A model generated the notes under the pieces. It was not told where the DNA came from. It saw only the letters and a program-made list of their open reading frames with translations, and made no database searches. The translations under genes and the position numbers were made by a program. From assembly GCA_031082185.1 (NCBI GenBank), contig JAVHLI010000001.1:62001-126000 (forward strand): 64,000 bases of DNA. Reading direction: 5' to 3'. This document shows positions 26,601 through 34,847 of this stretch, in pieces. Position 1 is the first letter of the stretch; each line of letters opens with the position of its first letter. This DNA comes from a bacterium. Its GTDB lineage: Bacteria; Sysuimicrobiota; Sysuimicrobiia; Sysuimicrobiales; Humicultoraceae.

Positions 26601-26765
26601 CCCGGCGCCGGTGTAGTTCGTGATCACCGAGAGGGTGGGGTAGGAGATGTCGGGGAGGAGATCCACCGGGAGCCGCACGAAGGCGACCACCCCCAGGAAA
26701 GCGAGGGCCAGGTACGCCATTGCCGTGGTGACGGGCTTTGCGATGGCGAAGCGCGAGAGGTTCAT
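23673..26765 (-). CDS. RND efflux transporter, AcrB/HAE1-like
   Basis: 1030 residues, the usual length for an inner-membrane RND pump. One transmembrane helix at the N-terminus (AIAKPVTTAMAYLALAFLG) precedes a large periplasmic loop, a helix bundle, a second loop and a second bundle. The transmembrane-4 motif reads GMLVDSSIVVLENIFRHRE with a single Asp where many pumps have two adjacent acids. It should export drugs or other hydrophobic compounds by proton exchange with the fusion protein encoded just upstream (4-bp ATGA overlap). No outer-membrane TolC-like gene is adjacent. Confidence 0.92.
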   Translation of the reverse strand: MNLSRFAIAKPVTTAMAYLALAFLGVVAFVRLPVDLLPDISYPTLSVITNYTGAGPQEVEREVTILLENAFSTVPGVTEVSSNSIEGRSSITLRFPWGTDLSAAANDVRPAIDRVRSRLPSGAETPRLSKFDPNLMPIVQIAIEGRGDLSALRDLAENEFRPRLEQVAGVANVDVRGTRSRIIQVRLDARRLEALGVSDREVSQALRAESTSEPGGDVRVGPQRRIVRTVGRFSSPDAIGQTVVAVRGGVPVRVVDVGRVEDTLADATSLFRINGRPAVLIAASKQSGTNTVAVARRVIQVATQLGEQFPQVQLTTVNDGSRFIRRSVQNVQQAAMIGSVLTVMVLLTFLRNISSTLIISTAIPISVLATFLLMFSGGLTLNLITFGGLALAIGMLVDSSIVVLENIFRHREEGRPPRLAAEESTREVGTAIVASTLTTIVVFLPMFFTTGISSVMFRPLAYVVTFSLACSLVIALTLIPSLASRALTIGHGRGLAGRLATAVERRLLALEDAFRRLLTAVMRRPSLVVLPSIALIVLTWSALPLIGRETFPSSDERELFMIVNLPRGTALEVSDRTIRRLEQTLIEETPGVGMVATFVGGGFGGAGASHTSTFRVSLEPGAPPTRQVIADLRRRITVPGATIIFRPSSSLFIFRSPDPISIDLRGFNLEAGNATARRLRGVLEAVPGVTDLQVSREESAEEFVVQVDPARAATFGMTAAQVAASVKTYVGGTTAALFRSEGDDIDVVVRLQESDRATPDQLGGLPIATPRGIVPLRQLATVTGAPGPTQIQRRNRERIITVTGNISGRDVGAALRDVRSTVLAERLPLGFSIAFGGEFQDQQESFAQLFAGFLMSLVLVYMVMASQFERLLEPFLIMAAVPFALVGVVAALLLTGTTLNVQSGLGTIVLVGIAVNNAIVLMTYSLQLQNEGVPLREAIARAGQRRLRPILMTTLSTVFGLLPLAIGFGEGSEMQSPMARAIVGGLITSSIGSLLLIPALYVLMDRAAQWVHGRNRRPVPEGVVEPGDGK

Positions 26766-28039
26766 GGCTTCTGCTGTTTCGGGGCGCCGCTGCCCGTGCG
26801 AACCTTCATCCCATCACGGAGCCCCTGCTGGCCCAGCGTCACGATCGTCTCGCCGGCGCTCAGGCCCTCGACTATCTCGGATCGGCTGCCCTCCACGTAT
26901 CCTACGCGTACCGGGCGCTCCTCGACGGTGTCATCCTTTAGCACGAACACCACAGAGTCGTCGCCCCGCCGCACCACGGCGTCCGAGGGCACTACGATCG
27001 CCTGGCGCTCGTCGAACACGACTGTTACCCTGGCGAACATCCCGGGACGCAGCGCGCGGTCGGCGTTTGGAATCACCACGACCGCACGGGCGCTCCGCGA
27101 TCCGGCGTCCAAGGCCGGAGCGGTTCGGGCTATCGTCCCCTCGAACAGACGGCCGGGCAGAGCATCCACCAGGATCTTGACCGTACTGGTCTTGCGCAGC
27201 CGAACAAGATCGGTTTCAGGCAGGGGCACGTGCACCTCGATGGGTTGCACCCTTGCCACGGTGGCGACCACGGTCTGTGTCGAGATGACCGCGCCGGATT
27301 CAACGCCGACGCGAGTGACCACACCGCTGATCGGCGAGGTGATGCGGAGCTCCCGCAGCCGTGCCCGAATCTGGGCGACGGTTGCCTCCGCCTGCCGGAT
27401 CGTGGCCTCCTGGGCCTCGACATCTTCGGGGCGCGGGCCGTGGCGGACGAGGGCGAGCTGCTCCCTCGCGCCTCGGAGTCGGGCCCTGGCCAGTTCAACA
27501 TCGGTCAGGGCACGGTCCACCGCCGCTCTTGCCACGAGCCCATCGGCGAAGAGCTGCTGTGTACGCGCCAGGTCGCGCTCTGCCTGCGCAAGGGAGGTTT
27601 CGGCCTGGGTAACGGTTGCCTCCACCTGAGCCACCTCAGGCCCGCGCGGCGCGGCCCTCAGTTGAGCCAGGCGGGAACGCTGCACTTCAACCGAGGCCTC
27701 GGCCTGCTTGATGGTCAGCTCGAGCTCTGGGTCGTCGAGGCGCGCCACCAGCCCGCCGGCTGCCACCATCGTGCCTTCTTTGACAAGGACCGCGCCGAGC
27801 CGCCCTGATACGCGCGAGAATATGTCCACCACGGCCGAGGCGCGCACTTCCCCGGGGAACGTGCTCTGCTCGACCAGGCTCGTGGGATCCACGGTCTCCG
27901 TCCTAACCAGCGGCGCGGGCCGCTGCATCGGCTGCGCCGTCTCCTTGACGGTTGCGCGCCCGGAGATCCACCGGGTGGCGCCGAAGATCAGTCCGGCCAC
28001 CACCACCAGCATCAATACAAACCGGATTGAACGCCACAT
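26762..28039 (-). CDS. RND pump membrane-fusion protein
   Basis: 425 residues. A single N-terminal membrane anchor (FVLMLVVVAGLIFGATRW) is followed by the lipoyl-like half-motif, a long coiled coil (about residues 90-230, repeated QAEASV, QAETSLAQAERDLA, QAEATVAQIRARL), the second lipoyl half (SPISGVVTRVGVESGAVIS) and beta-barrel domains. This is the periplasmic adaptor for the downstream AcrB-like pump. First gene of the two-gene operon. Confidence 0.92.
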   Translation of the reverse strand: MWRSIRFVLMLVVVAGLIFGATRWISGRATVKETAQPMQRPAPLVRTETVDPTSLVEQSTFPGEVRASAVVDIFSRVSGRLGAVLVKEGTMVAAGGLVARLDDPELELTIKQAEASVEVQRSRLAQLRAAPRGPEVAQVEATVTQAETSLAQAERDLARTQQLFADGLVARAAVDRALTDVELARARLRGAREQLALVRHGPRPEDVEAQEATIRQAEATVAQIRARLRELRITSPISGVVTRVGVESGAVISTQTVVATVARVQPIEVHVPLPETDLVRLRKTSTVKILVDALPGRLFEGTIARTAPALDAGSRSARAVVVIPNADRALRPGMFARVTVVFDERQAIVVPSDAVVRRGDDSVVFVLKDDTVEERPVRVGYVEGSRSEIVEGLSAGETIVTLGQQGLRDGMKVRTGSGAPKQQKP

Positions 28040-28079
28040 CTAGCCTTCACCCTTGTGAGTAGATTCGCAAAGAGTTCTT

Positions 28080-28718
28080 GTGACCAAACACCCGATTGTC
28101 GTTAAGGCAGGACCGCACCGTTGCCGTTTGGCGTACATGGATGCTACGATTGCGGCGAACGCGGAGTTCCCCGCAACCCTTATGGCGACCGACCAACATC
28201 CAGCCGATTATACACCCGCCGGCGCGCGCGCGGCGACCTCCTTCGAACACGCCGGGCGGCTGCGGCACACCGCTGTCTCCCTCCGAGAGTGTGCCGCCCG
28301 CATCAGGCACAATCCCGCCATGGGGCAGGCGCCGAGCGACGTGTCGGATCTGCCGTACCTCCTGGAAAGCGCGGACCAGTTGCTCAGGTCAGTCCAAAGG
28401 GGCGCGGACGAGCGGGCGCGGGATCAGGCCGAGATCGGAGATACCGGGGGAAGCACCGGGGGAGGTCCCGGCGCGGAGGCCATCCGTGCCAGGCATGCGG
28501 CCATCGAACAGGCCGCACAGGATGCCGCGGCCGCGGTGACCGTGCTTCGGGAACTGCTCCTCTCGCCCGGAGCCGCGGTGCTTGATTCACCCTACGGCCG
28601 CAGTGCACCACTGCGCCACCACCCCGGGGCGCTGTGCGCCATTATCGCCGAGCGTGCCGAGAGCCTCGCCGGAGCGCTCGAGGCTGCGGCGATCATCAAG
28701 GCCAACGCAGCCCTCTGA
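28080..28718 (+). CDS. hypothetical helical protein
   Basis: Up to 212 residues with GC-rich third positions and amphipathic helices near the end (EQAAQDAAAAVTVLRELLL; CAIIAERAESLAGALEAA), so it looks coding. A Gly-rich linker lies near residue 125. The start is open: GTG 28080 or ATG 28137, neither with a clear binding site. It is divergent from the pump operon (41 bp gap) and overlaps the glycosyltransferase 3' end by 23 bp. No family recognised. Confidence 0.5.
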   Translation: MTKHPIVVKAGPHRCRLAYMDATIAANAEFPATLMATDQHPADYTPAGARAATSFEHAGRLRHTAVSLRECAARIRHNPAMGQAPSDVSDLPYLLESADQLLRSVQRGADERARDQAEIGDTGGSTGGGPGAEAIRARHAAIEQAAQDAAAAVTVLRELLLSPGAAVLDSPYGRSAPLRHHPGALCAIIAERAESLAGALEAAAIIKANAAL

Positions 28719-30111
28719 AGCCGAAGCCCGGATAGAGCAGGACCTCGCGGCCATTGACTATGGGCACCACCGTGGGAGAGTCCATGCGCCCGAACGCGTC
28801 CGGAAGGCGGTCCTTGGGCGCTGCGTTGGGATGGTGCATGTAGACGCCGTCGCGCCCCAGCCAAGGTCCCGTAGGTTCCCACAGGTCGAACCCCCTGAAG
28901 GGTACCACCACCGGTGCGCGGTTGCGCAGGGAATAGATGAGCTGGCTGCCGGATTGGTACGTCTCTGCCAGAACGAACACCGCACCCTCGGGGCCCTGCT
29001 CCTTGAGCAGCCGCTCTACCTCAAGCGCGACCCTGGACCAGCTCTGCGCCTCGGCGTAGAACAGGCGCGCCGCCGGGTTGGGCACGGTGGCCAGGGCGAC
29101 GATCGCCAGCGTAAGCGCTGCGCTGCTGACCACCGCGCCGCGCAGCACGCGCTGCGGCTTCCATGTATCCCACAACGCGGCTGCCGCGACCGCCGCGGCC
29201 ATGAGCGCCGGGCCCGTGTAGTGGGGTTTGGCCAGCGCGCGGAGGCTGCCCGCAACCATCAGCGCCAGCGTGGGCAGGGCGCACCAGAGGAGAAACGCAA
29301 ACCTCTCGTCGCTGCGTGCCCGCCTGGCCGAGCCCACCAGGCCCGCGATCAGCACCGCGAATCCCAGCGGCGCGAAGAATAGGAGCTGCGAACCCAGGTA
29401 CGCCGTGAAGTTACCCAGCGGCGTCATGGGTTTGATCCAGGGCTCAATGACCCCCGCGCGCACGACCGTGGCCCATCCGTGCGTGAGGTTCCACCAGACC
29501 AGGGGCGCCAGCGCAATCGCGCCTGCCAGAACTGCCAGATACGGCCCTGGGGTGCGAAGCCATCGGCGCCCCGAAGGCGTGGCCAAAACAAACCCTGCCA
29601 GAGAGAGCGCGAGCGCACCGCCGGCAAGCTTGCTCTGGATGACCAGCCCGATCGCGGCGCCTGCGGCCGGCCACGCCCATCGGTCACCGCGTGTGGCCTT
29701 CCACGTCAATAGCATGGCCAGCAGCCAGAAGAACCCGAGCGGTCCATCCGGGGCCGCGATGATGCCGCCCACCGCGAATGCAGGCAGGATCGCAAAGAGC
29801 ACCGCCGCACGCAGTCCGGCCGACGGCCCGAAGAGACCGCGCGCCAGCGCGTAGATGGTCAGCGTGGACGCGGCGCCCAGCAGCAGGGGGAAGAACCGTA
29901 TAGCCGCCACCGAGTCACCCAGCAGACGCGTGCTTGCGGCCACGAGGCCGGCGATCATCGGAGGATGGTCCGGGTAGCCCCACATCAGGTGCCTGGACCA
30001 GACCCAGTAGTGGGTCTCGTCGTCCAAGATCGGCACACCGAAGGCCGCGGCGGTCCTGATCAGCGTGGAAACGATGATGACGGCCAGCAGACCCCGGGTG
30101 GAGGCGTCCAT
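28696..30111 (-). CDS. GT39/PMT_2-family membrane glycosyltransferase
   Basis: 471 residues with about ten transmembrane helices. The first luminal loop has DDETHYWVWSRH followed by GYPDHPP, the ArnT/PMT_2-type acidic motif for polyprenyl-phosphate sugar donors. It should transfer a sugar to a lipid or protein on the outer membrane face. ATG 30111 is chosen over the frame opening at 30321 because the family starts here and the earlier codons lie inside the UDG gene. It follows the UDG stop by two bases. Confidence 0.8.
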   Translation of the reverse strand: MDASTRGLLAVIIVSTLIRTAAAFGVPILDDETHYWVWSRHLMWGYPDHPPMIAGLVAASTRLLGDSVAAIRFFPLLLGAASTLTIYALARGLFGPSAGLRAAVLFAILPAFAVGGIIAAPDGPLGFFWLLAMLLTWKATRGDRWAWPAAGAAIGLVIQSKLAGGALALSLAGFVLATPSGRRWLRTPGPYLAVLAGAIALAPLVWWNLTHGWATVVRAGVIEPWIKPMTPLGNFTAYLGSQLLFFAPLGFAVLIAGLVGSARRARSDERFAFLLWCALPTLALMVAGSLRALAKPHYTGPALMAAAVAAAALWDTWKPQRVLRGAVVSSAALTLAIVALATVPNPAARLFYAEAQSWSRVALEVERLLKEQGPEGAVFVLAETYQSGSQLIYSLRNRAPVVVPFRGFDLWEPTGPWLGRDGVYMHHPNAAPKDRLPDAFGRMDSPTVVPIVNGREVLLYPGFGFRGLRWP

Positions 30112-30113
30112 TC

Positions 30114-30836
30114 TCACACTGGTCTTCCCGCGCGCAGGACTGTCTGGCGCATCACCCGATGGAGCATTGCAGCGGTCAGCCTTCCCGTCTGGGTGTTCTG
30201 ACGGCTCGGATGGTAAGAGGCGAGCAGTACCACCGGCCGAGCGCCCGGTCGCGCACCGGACCGCGCGATCAATGCCTCCGCCCCGTGCGCAAACACGGGC
30301 CGAGGATACGGCCGCTGCCATTCGAGGTCCGAGGCCGCGCGCAGCACCGCGTCAAACGCGACCCGCCCGAGCGCGACGATCACCCGCAGGCCGCGCAGAA
30401 GCAGGAACTCCTGGGGCAGGTATCCCCTGCAGGCATCCAGTTCCTCCGGCAGCGGCTTGTTGCCCGGCGGAGCGCAGCGGGCCGCGGACGCGAGGTAGGC
30501 GCCGCGCAGCCGCAGCCCGTCCCCGCTATGCTCCGAGGTGGGCTGGGAGGCCAGGCCCGCCCGGTGCAGTGCCGCCGTCAGGAAATCCCCGGAGCCGTCG
30601 CCGGTGAACATGCGCCCGGTGCGGTTGGCGCCGTGCGCGGCTGGGGCTAGGCCGACCAGCAGGATGCGGGCGCGCGCATCCCCGACCCCGGGCACCGGCC
30701 GGCCCCAGTAGTCCCACGAACTGTACTTCGGCCTGCGCTGCCGGGCCACGGTTTCCCGGTAGGCCACGAGCCGCGGGCAACGGCGGCATGCAACTATGGC
30801 GGAGTTGAGCGCGGCGAGAGATGAGTACTGAGTCAT
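30114..30836 (-). CDS. family-5 uracil-DNA glycosylase (UdgB-like)
   Basis: 240 residues. Motif 1 GLAPAAHGANRTGRMF and motif 2 SYHPSRQNTQTG are typical of family-5 enzymes, which lack the polar motif-1 catalyst of classic UDG. Cysteines in CRRCPRL and in a later pair (CAPPGNKP...DAC) fit a [4Fe-4S] cluster. It excises uracil and related lesions. ATG 30836 is preceded by AAGGAAGG. Transcribed divergently from tRNA-Val and coupled to the GT39 gene. Confidence 0.9.
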   Translation of the reverse strand: MTQYSSLAALNSAIVACRRCPRLVAYRETVARQRRPKYSSWDYWGRPVPGVGDARARILLVGLAPAAHGANRTGRMFTGDGSGDFLTAALHRAGLASQPTSEHSGDGLRLRGAYLASAARCAPPGNKPLPEELDACRGYLPQEFLLLRGLRVIVALGRVAFDAVLRAASDLEWQRPYPRPVFAHGAEALIARSGARPGARPVVLLASYHPSRQNTQTGRLTAAMLHRVMRQTVLRAGRPV

Positions 30837-30844
30837 GACCTTCC

Positions 30845-30874
30845 TTGACGCTAGTTTTCGCACGGACCTATAAT
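30845..30874 (+). promoter_or_regulatory. sigma-70-type promoter of tRNA-Val
   Basis: TTGACG (30845-30850), an 18-base spacer and a perfect TATAAT (30869-30874), ending 18 bases before the tRNA. It overlaps the upstream region of the divergent UDG gene. Confidence 0.8.
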
Positions 30875-30892
30875 ATTCCTTGCCGTCTTCGT

Positions 30893-30967
30893 GGGCGGTT
30901 AGCTCAGTGGAAGAGCGCATCCTTCACACGGATGAGGCCGCAGGTTCAAAACCTGCACCGCCCACCA
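30893..30967 (+). tRNA. tRNA-Val (anticodon CAC)
   Basis: 75 bases fold as a full cloverleaf: acceptor GGGCGGT/ACCGCCC, D arm GCTC/GAGC, anticodon stem CATCC/GGATG with loop TTCACAC, T stem GCAGG/CCTGC, discriminator A and encoded CCA. Reads valine codon GUG. Confidence 0.97.
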
Positions 30968-30983
30968 CCCCTGGAGGTCCGCG

Positions 30984-32087
30984 ATGACTGACCCACGCCT
31001 CGCCAAGCTCGCTGAGGTGTTGACCCACTACTCGCTGAAGGTGCGGAGGGGCCAGCTCGTCCGCATCTCGGGCCCGGCGCTGGCCGCGCCGCTCATTGCC
31101 GAGGCGTATCGAGAGGCCCTTGAGGCCGGCGCGCACGTCCACACGCGCGTGAGCGTTGACGGGCTCGACGAGTTGTTCCTGAAGAAGGCTACCGACGAGC
31201 AACTGCGATACATCTCACCCCTGTCCGAGCACGAGGTCGAGAAGATTGACGCCGAACTTGGGATATTGGCCAACTACAACACCCGCTCCCTGACCGGCGT
31301 GGACCCCGTCCGCCAGGCCATACGCCGCGATGCCACCCGCGCTCTGAACCGGCGGTTCCTTGAGCGCGCCGCGAGCGGCGCGCTGCGCTGGTGCGGTACC
31401 CAGTACCCCACGCACGCCGAAGCCCAGGACGCCGAGATGTCGCTGTCCGAATACGAGGAGTTTGTGTTTGGAGCGGGACTGATCGACCAGCCGGATCCCG
31501 TCGCGGCATGGGAGAAGGTGCAGCGGGAGCAGGAGCGCATCGTACGTTTTCTGGAGACGAAGAATGAGCTGCGGCTGGCGGGGCCGGACATTGACCTGAC
31601 CGTGCGCACCGGCGGCCGCCGGTGGATCAACGCGGCGGGCGAGCACAACTTCCCCGATGGGGAGGTATTCACCGGGCCGATTGAGACCGCCACGGCCGGG
31701 CGGGTGAGGTTCTCGTTCCCGGCCATCCACAGCGGGCGCGAGGTGCACGGGATCACCCTGACCTTTTCTGCGGGGCGCGTGGTCGAGGCAACGGCCGAGA
31801 AGGGCGAGGAGTTCCTGCGCGCGATGCTGGATCTCGATGCCGGCGCGCGCGTGCTCGGGGAGTTCGCCTTCGGTCTGAACTACGGCATTACCCGGTTCAC
31901 GAAGAATATTCTGTTCGACGAGAAGATCGGCGGCACCATGCACCTGGCGGTGGGCGCGGCCTACCCCGAAACCGGCGGTACCAACACTTCAGGGCTGCAC
32001 TGGGACATGATCTGTGACATGCGGGTCGGAAGCGAGGTCTGGGCCGACGGCGAGCCGATCTATCGGAACGGGTCCTTCCTGGTGTAG
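30984..32087 (+). CDS. M29-family aminopeptidase (thermophilic metalloprotease)
   Basis: 367 residues, the usual length. The conserved C-terminal half includes NFPDGEVFTGP, TAEKGEEFL, GEFAFGLNYG, HLAVGAAYPETGG and LHWDMICDMR, which hold the Glu, His and Asp ligands of the dinuclear metal site of M29 enzymes. A cytoplasmic dimeric exopeptidase for peptide turnover. It starts 17 bases after tRNA-Val with GGAGGT just before the ATG, so it may share the tRNA transcript. Confidence 0.93.
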   Translation: MTDPRLAKLAEVLTHYSLKVRRGQLVRISGPALAAPLIAEAYREALEAGAHVHTRVSVDGLDELFLKKATDEQLRYISPLSEHEVEKIDAELGILANYNTRSLTGVDPVRQAIRRDATRALNRRFLERAASGALRWCGTQYPTHAEAQDAEMSLSEYEEFVFGAGLIDQPDPVAAWEKVQREQERIVRFLETKNELRLAGPDIDLTVRTGGRRWINAAGEHNFPDGEVFTGPIETATAGRVRFSFPAIHSGREVHGITLTFSAGRVVEATAEKGEEFLRAMLDLDAGARVLGEFAFGLNYGITRFTKNILFDEKIGGTMHLAVGAAYPETGGTNTSGLHWDMICDMRVGSEVWADGEPIYRNGSFLV

Positions 32088-32099
32088 GGGCGGGCCGTT

Positions 32100-32372
32100 C
32101 TAGGAGCGCTCGATGTCCTCGATCAGCTCATCGAACAGCAGATGGGTTTCTTCGCTGACCTGATCCGCCATTTCGGCGTAGCGCTGGTGTTCCATTGCCT
32201 TGGTATGGATGTTGTTTAGCATGTTGGCTTCAATCTCGCGCAGGAACGCGACGACGTCGCTTCGTGGGAACTCGCCGTACTCCCTGTTCCTGAGCCGGCG
32301 CACGAACTCGTCGAGGCCCAGCATCTCGACCTGACAGAGCTGCTCGTAGATCTCCCATAGCCGCTCAGTCAT
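32100..32372 (-). CDS. small helical hypothetical protein
   Basis: 90 residues, all predicted helix, rich in Glu (MTERLWEIYEQLCQVEML; HQRYAEMADQVSEETHLL). No domain recognised. The gene is convergent with the M29 gene (12-bp gap). Codon use matches its neighbours, so it is probably real. Confidence 0.6.
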   Translation of the reverse strand: MTERLWEIYEQLCQVEMLGLDEFVRRLRNREYGEFPRSDVVAFLREIEANMLNNIHTKAMEHQRYAEMADQVSEETHLLFDELIEDIERS

Positions 32373-32479
32373 GACGAACTCCCAAGACAGGTTCTCGTGT
32401 CGAACTTCGCGCGTGCCCCTCGGATTCCTTCATGCCCTGGTGCGGGAGCGGTCGGGTTTGCTACAATGATGCCGCCCGG

Positions 32480-32554
32480 GCCGGCGTAGCTCAGTGGTAG
32501 AGCAGCGCACTCGTAATGCGCAGGTCACGAGTTCGAATCTCGTCGCCGGCTCCA
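32480..32554 (+). tRNA. tRNA-Thr (anticodon CGT)
   Basis: 75 bases: acceptor GCCGGCG/CGCCGGC, D arm GCTC/GAGC, anticodon stem GCGCA/TGCGC with loop CTCGTAA, T stem ACGAG/CTCGT, discriminator T and CCA. Reads ACG. A TACAAT at 32462-32467 is a likely -10 element; no good -35 is seen. Confidence 0.96.
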
Positions 32555-32647
32555 GCCAGGATGCAGAGGGTGTGGATTCCGATCCGCGCCTTCTTGCTTC
32601 GCACCAGGCCGGGTAGTGGCTCGATCCGGCGGACTGGTGTGGCGATC

Positions 32648-33004
32648 CTACTCTTCGGTCTGGCCGACGCTGGCGGCCTCGCACTCTTCCTTTGTTGCGA
32701 AGGCGCCGCCGTGCGCCTCTCTCGACGTGATGGCATACCTGCGGTCGAAGTCGATGCGCGCCGTCATCATGCGGTTGCAGCGGGTGCCCAGGACCTCTTT
32801 GTGCAGGGTGTAGCCATCCACTCCGTCGCCGAATTCCTGAACCAGATCCCACTGCCTGTCTGCGCGAACCCGCACGACCTCACCGCAGTGGCCGCAGCGT
32901 ACGTAGAAGACGATGGCGTCCGGGTCCTCCATGCCGGTCGCTCCGGTACCCGACCTGGCGCCCTTGGCGCCCACGAGTGAGGCAAGCCTCCGCAGGAAGC
33001 TCAT
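32648..33004 (-). CDS. conserved hypothetical protein with a possible zinc-binding CxxC
   Basis: 118 residues. After a 25-residue linker-like N-terminus, YVRCGHCGEVVRVR forms a C-x-x-C knuckle, with two further Cys near residues 75 and 108. It resembles short zinc-ribbon-like hypothetical proteins, function unknown. It is divergent from the peptide-binding-protein gene (173-bp gap) and has no operon partners. Confidence 0.65.
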   Translation of the reverse strand: MSFLRRLASLVGAKGARSGTGATGMEDPDAIVFYVRCGHCGEVVRVRADRQWDLVQEFGDGVDGYTLHKEVLGTRCNRMMTARIDFDRRYAITSREAHGGAFATKEECEAASVGQTEE

Positions 33005-33101
33005 CGTGAATCACCCCGCTTCTCGTTCCCGGACTTCGGCAGGAACGCTGCCAAGCCCCCCGCCCCATCTCCCGCCCTCCCTTCGGGCCAACATAGGGTA
33101 A

Positions 33102-33119
33102 CGACCCGATACCGGGTCG
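33102..33119. promoter_or_regulatory. short palindrome upstream of the peptide ABC operon
   Basis: CGACCCG and CGGGTCG face each other around a four-base spacer (33102-33119), 58 bp before the binding-protein start. It could be an operator or a leader hairpin. The rest of the gap shows no gene. Confidence 0.4.
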
Positions 33120-33177
33120 GGTCCACGCCTGATAGCGTGAAGCCGAGCACCAGCACCTAGCAAAGGAGGCGAGTGAG

Positions 33178-34791
33178 ATGCGCCGGAGATACGGTACTGC
33201 ATCCCCGATTGTCGCCGTGCTCCTCGTGAGTTTGGTGTTTCTCCTGGCCCCACCGTCGTCGGGAGGCCCGTACGATCCCAGCACCCTGGTGGTCGGGATG
33301 AATACCGGCATTCTCATCACCCTCGACCCGGCGGTCGTCTACGAGGTCGAGGGCGCTGTGATCGTCGACCAGCTGTACGACAAGCTGGTGGATCTGGAGA
33401 TGGTCGGGGGCAAGATGCAGGTGGTTCCTGAGGTGGCAGAGTCCTGGACCCTAGCCGATGACGGCCGGACCTGGACCTTCAAGATTCGCAAGGGCATGAA
33501 GTTCCCGAGCGGCCGCCCGGTAGACGCCCACGCCGTCGTCTACTCGATGCGCCGCGCCCTCCGCCTCAACCGCGCCAACGTGTGGCTGTTGAACCAGATC
33601 GGGTTCACGAAAGACAACGCGGAAACGACGGTCAAAGCCCTCGATCCCTATACCGTCCAGCTCGTGGTCTCCGAGGCCTTTGCGCCCACGCTTGTCCTCT
33701 CGATCCTCACCTTTCCCCTGACCAGCGTGCTCGACCCGGGCGTGGTAGAAGAGCGCATCCGAGAGGGCGAGTTGGGCGCGGACTGGCTGAAGGATCACAG
33801 CGCAGGCTCCGGCCCCTACATTCTGATGCGCTGGGAGCGGAATGATGTCGTGGACATGGTGGCGAACGCCACCTACTGGCGCGGCATCCCGCCCATCAAA
33901 CGGATCATCATTCGGGACATCCCCGAACCCGCGGCACAGCGCATTGCCCTGGAGAAAGCGGACATTGACGTGGCCTGGAACCTGTCGCCGCACATGCGTC
34001 AGGAGATCCGCAAGGCAAAGACGCCAGGACTGGCGATCGTCACGGTCCCCGGACACGGGATTGAGTACATCGGGATGAACGTCAAGTACGCACCACTGGC
34101 CAAGGAGCAGGTGCGTGAAGCGATCCGCTGGGCCGTCGGCTACAAGCCCATCCTGGAAGGCATCATGTTGGGGGAGGCCATCCCGCTTCAGACATTCGTT
34201 CCAACAGGGTACCTCGGCTACAACCGTGCCATGCCGTTCAAGCAGGACCTGACCAAGGCCCGCCAGTTGCTGGCCGAGGGCGGCTATCCCACCGGGTTTG
34301 AGGTGGAATTGACCACCAGTGCGCCGCATGCCACACGGGGTGACATCGCACAGGTTGTCCAGAATGATCTAGGGAAGATCGGCATCAAGGTCAAGATCAT
34401 GCAGATGTCCGCCGGGGTGATGTACGCGAAATTCCGTGAGCAGGGCCTGCAGCTGATTCTGGCTGGATGGGGCGTGGACTATCCGGACCCGGATGCCCTG
34501 GCGAAGCCCTTCGCAGACGGCACGATCAAACAGCTTGCCTGGCGCAACGCCTGGATGGATCCGAAAGCCACCGACCTCGCCAAACGGGCCATGCTCGAGC
34601 GCGATACCGGCCGGCGCGTTGCCCTCTACAAGGAGCTCACCGATCTCGTCCTGCACAAGGGCGCATTCGTCATTCTATATCAGACGACCAACAACTGGGT
34701 CATCCGGAGCAATGTCAAGGACTTCGAGGAGGCGGCCGCGATCGGCACCATGCACTTCGACTTCACGAAGATCCGCAAAGAACGGCCCTAG
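33178..34791 (+). CDS. ABC importer substrate-binding protein, dipeptide/oligopeptide type (SBP_bac_5)
   Basis: 537 residues. A signal peptide (RRR then a hydrophobic stretch to about residue 26) without a lipobox is followed by the SBP_bac_5 layout: LTF-like VAESWTLADDGRTWTFKIRK and GMKFPSGRPVDAHAVVYSM are typical. Exported protein that binds peptides or similar solutes for the two permeases downstream. AAAGGAGGCGA precedes the ATG. No ATPase gene follows, so ATPases must be shared. Confidence 0.9.
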   Translation: MRRRYGTASPIVAVLLVSLVFLLAPPSSGGPYDPSTLVVGMNTGILITLDPAVVYEVEGAVIVDQLYDKLVDLEMVGGKMQVVPEVAESWTLADDGRTWTFKIRKGMKFPSGRPVDAHAVVYSMRRALRLNRANVWLLNQIGFTKDNAETTVKALDPYTVQLVVSEAFAPTLVLSILTFPLTSVLDPGVVEERIREGELGADWLKDHSAGSGPYILMRWERNDVVDMVANATYWRGIPPIKRIIIRDIPEPAAQRIALEKADIDVAWNLSPHMRQEIRKAKTPGLAIVTVPGHGIEYIGMNVKYAPLAKEQVREAIRWAVGYKPILEGIMLGEAIPLQTFVPTGYLGYNRAMPFKQDLTKARQLLAEGGYPTGFEVELTTSAPHATRGDIAQVVQNDLGKIGIKVKIMQMSAGVMYAKFREQGLQLILAGWGVDYPDPDALAKPFADGTIKQLAWRNAWMDPKATDLAKRAMLERDTGRRVALYKELTDLVLHKGAFVILYQTTNNWVIRSNVKDFEEAAAIGTMHFDFTKIRKERP

Positions 34792-34804
34792 AGTGTAAGA
34801 GTCC

Positions 34805-34833
34805 GGGGGCCTCTTCCCAGAGAAGGGGCCCCC
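34805..34833 (+). terminator. intercistronic hairpin after the binding-protein gene
   Basis: A 12-bp stem (34805-34816 with 34822-34833, one G-U pair) and a five-base loop lie between the binding-protein gene and the first permease, without a T run. Likely an attenuator or RNA-stabilising hairpin giving more binding protein than permease. Confidence 0.55.
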
Positions 34834-34847
34834 AGCGAGGCTTCCCC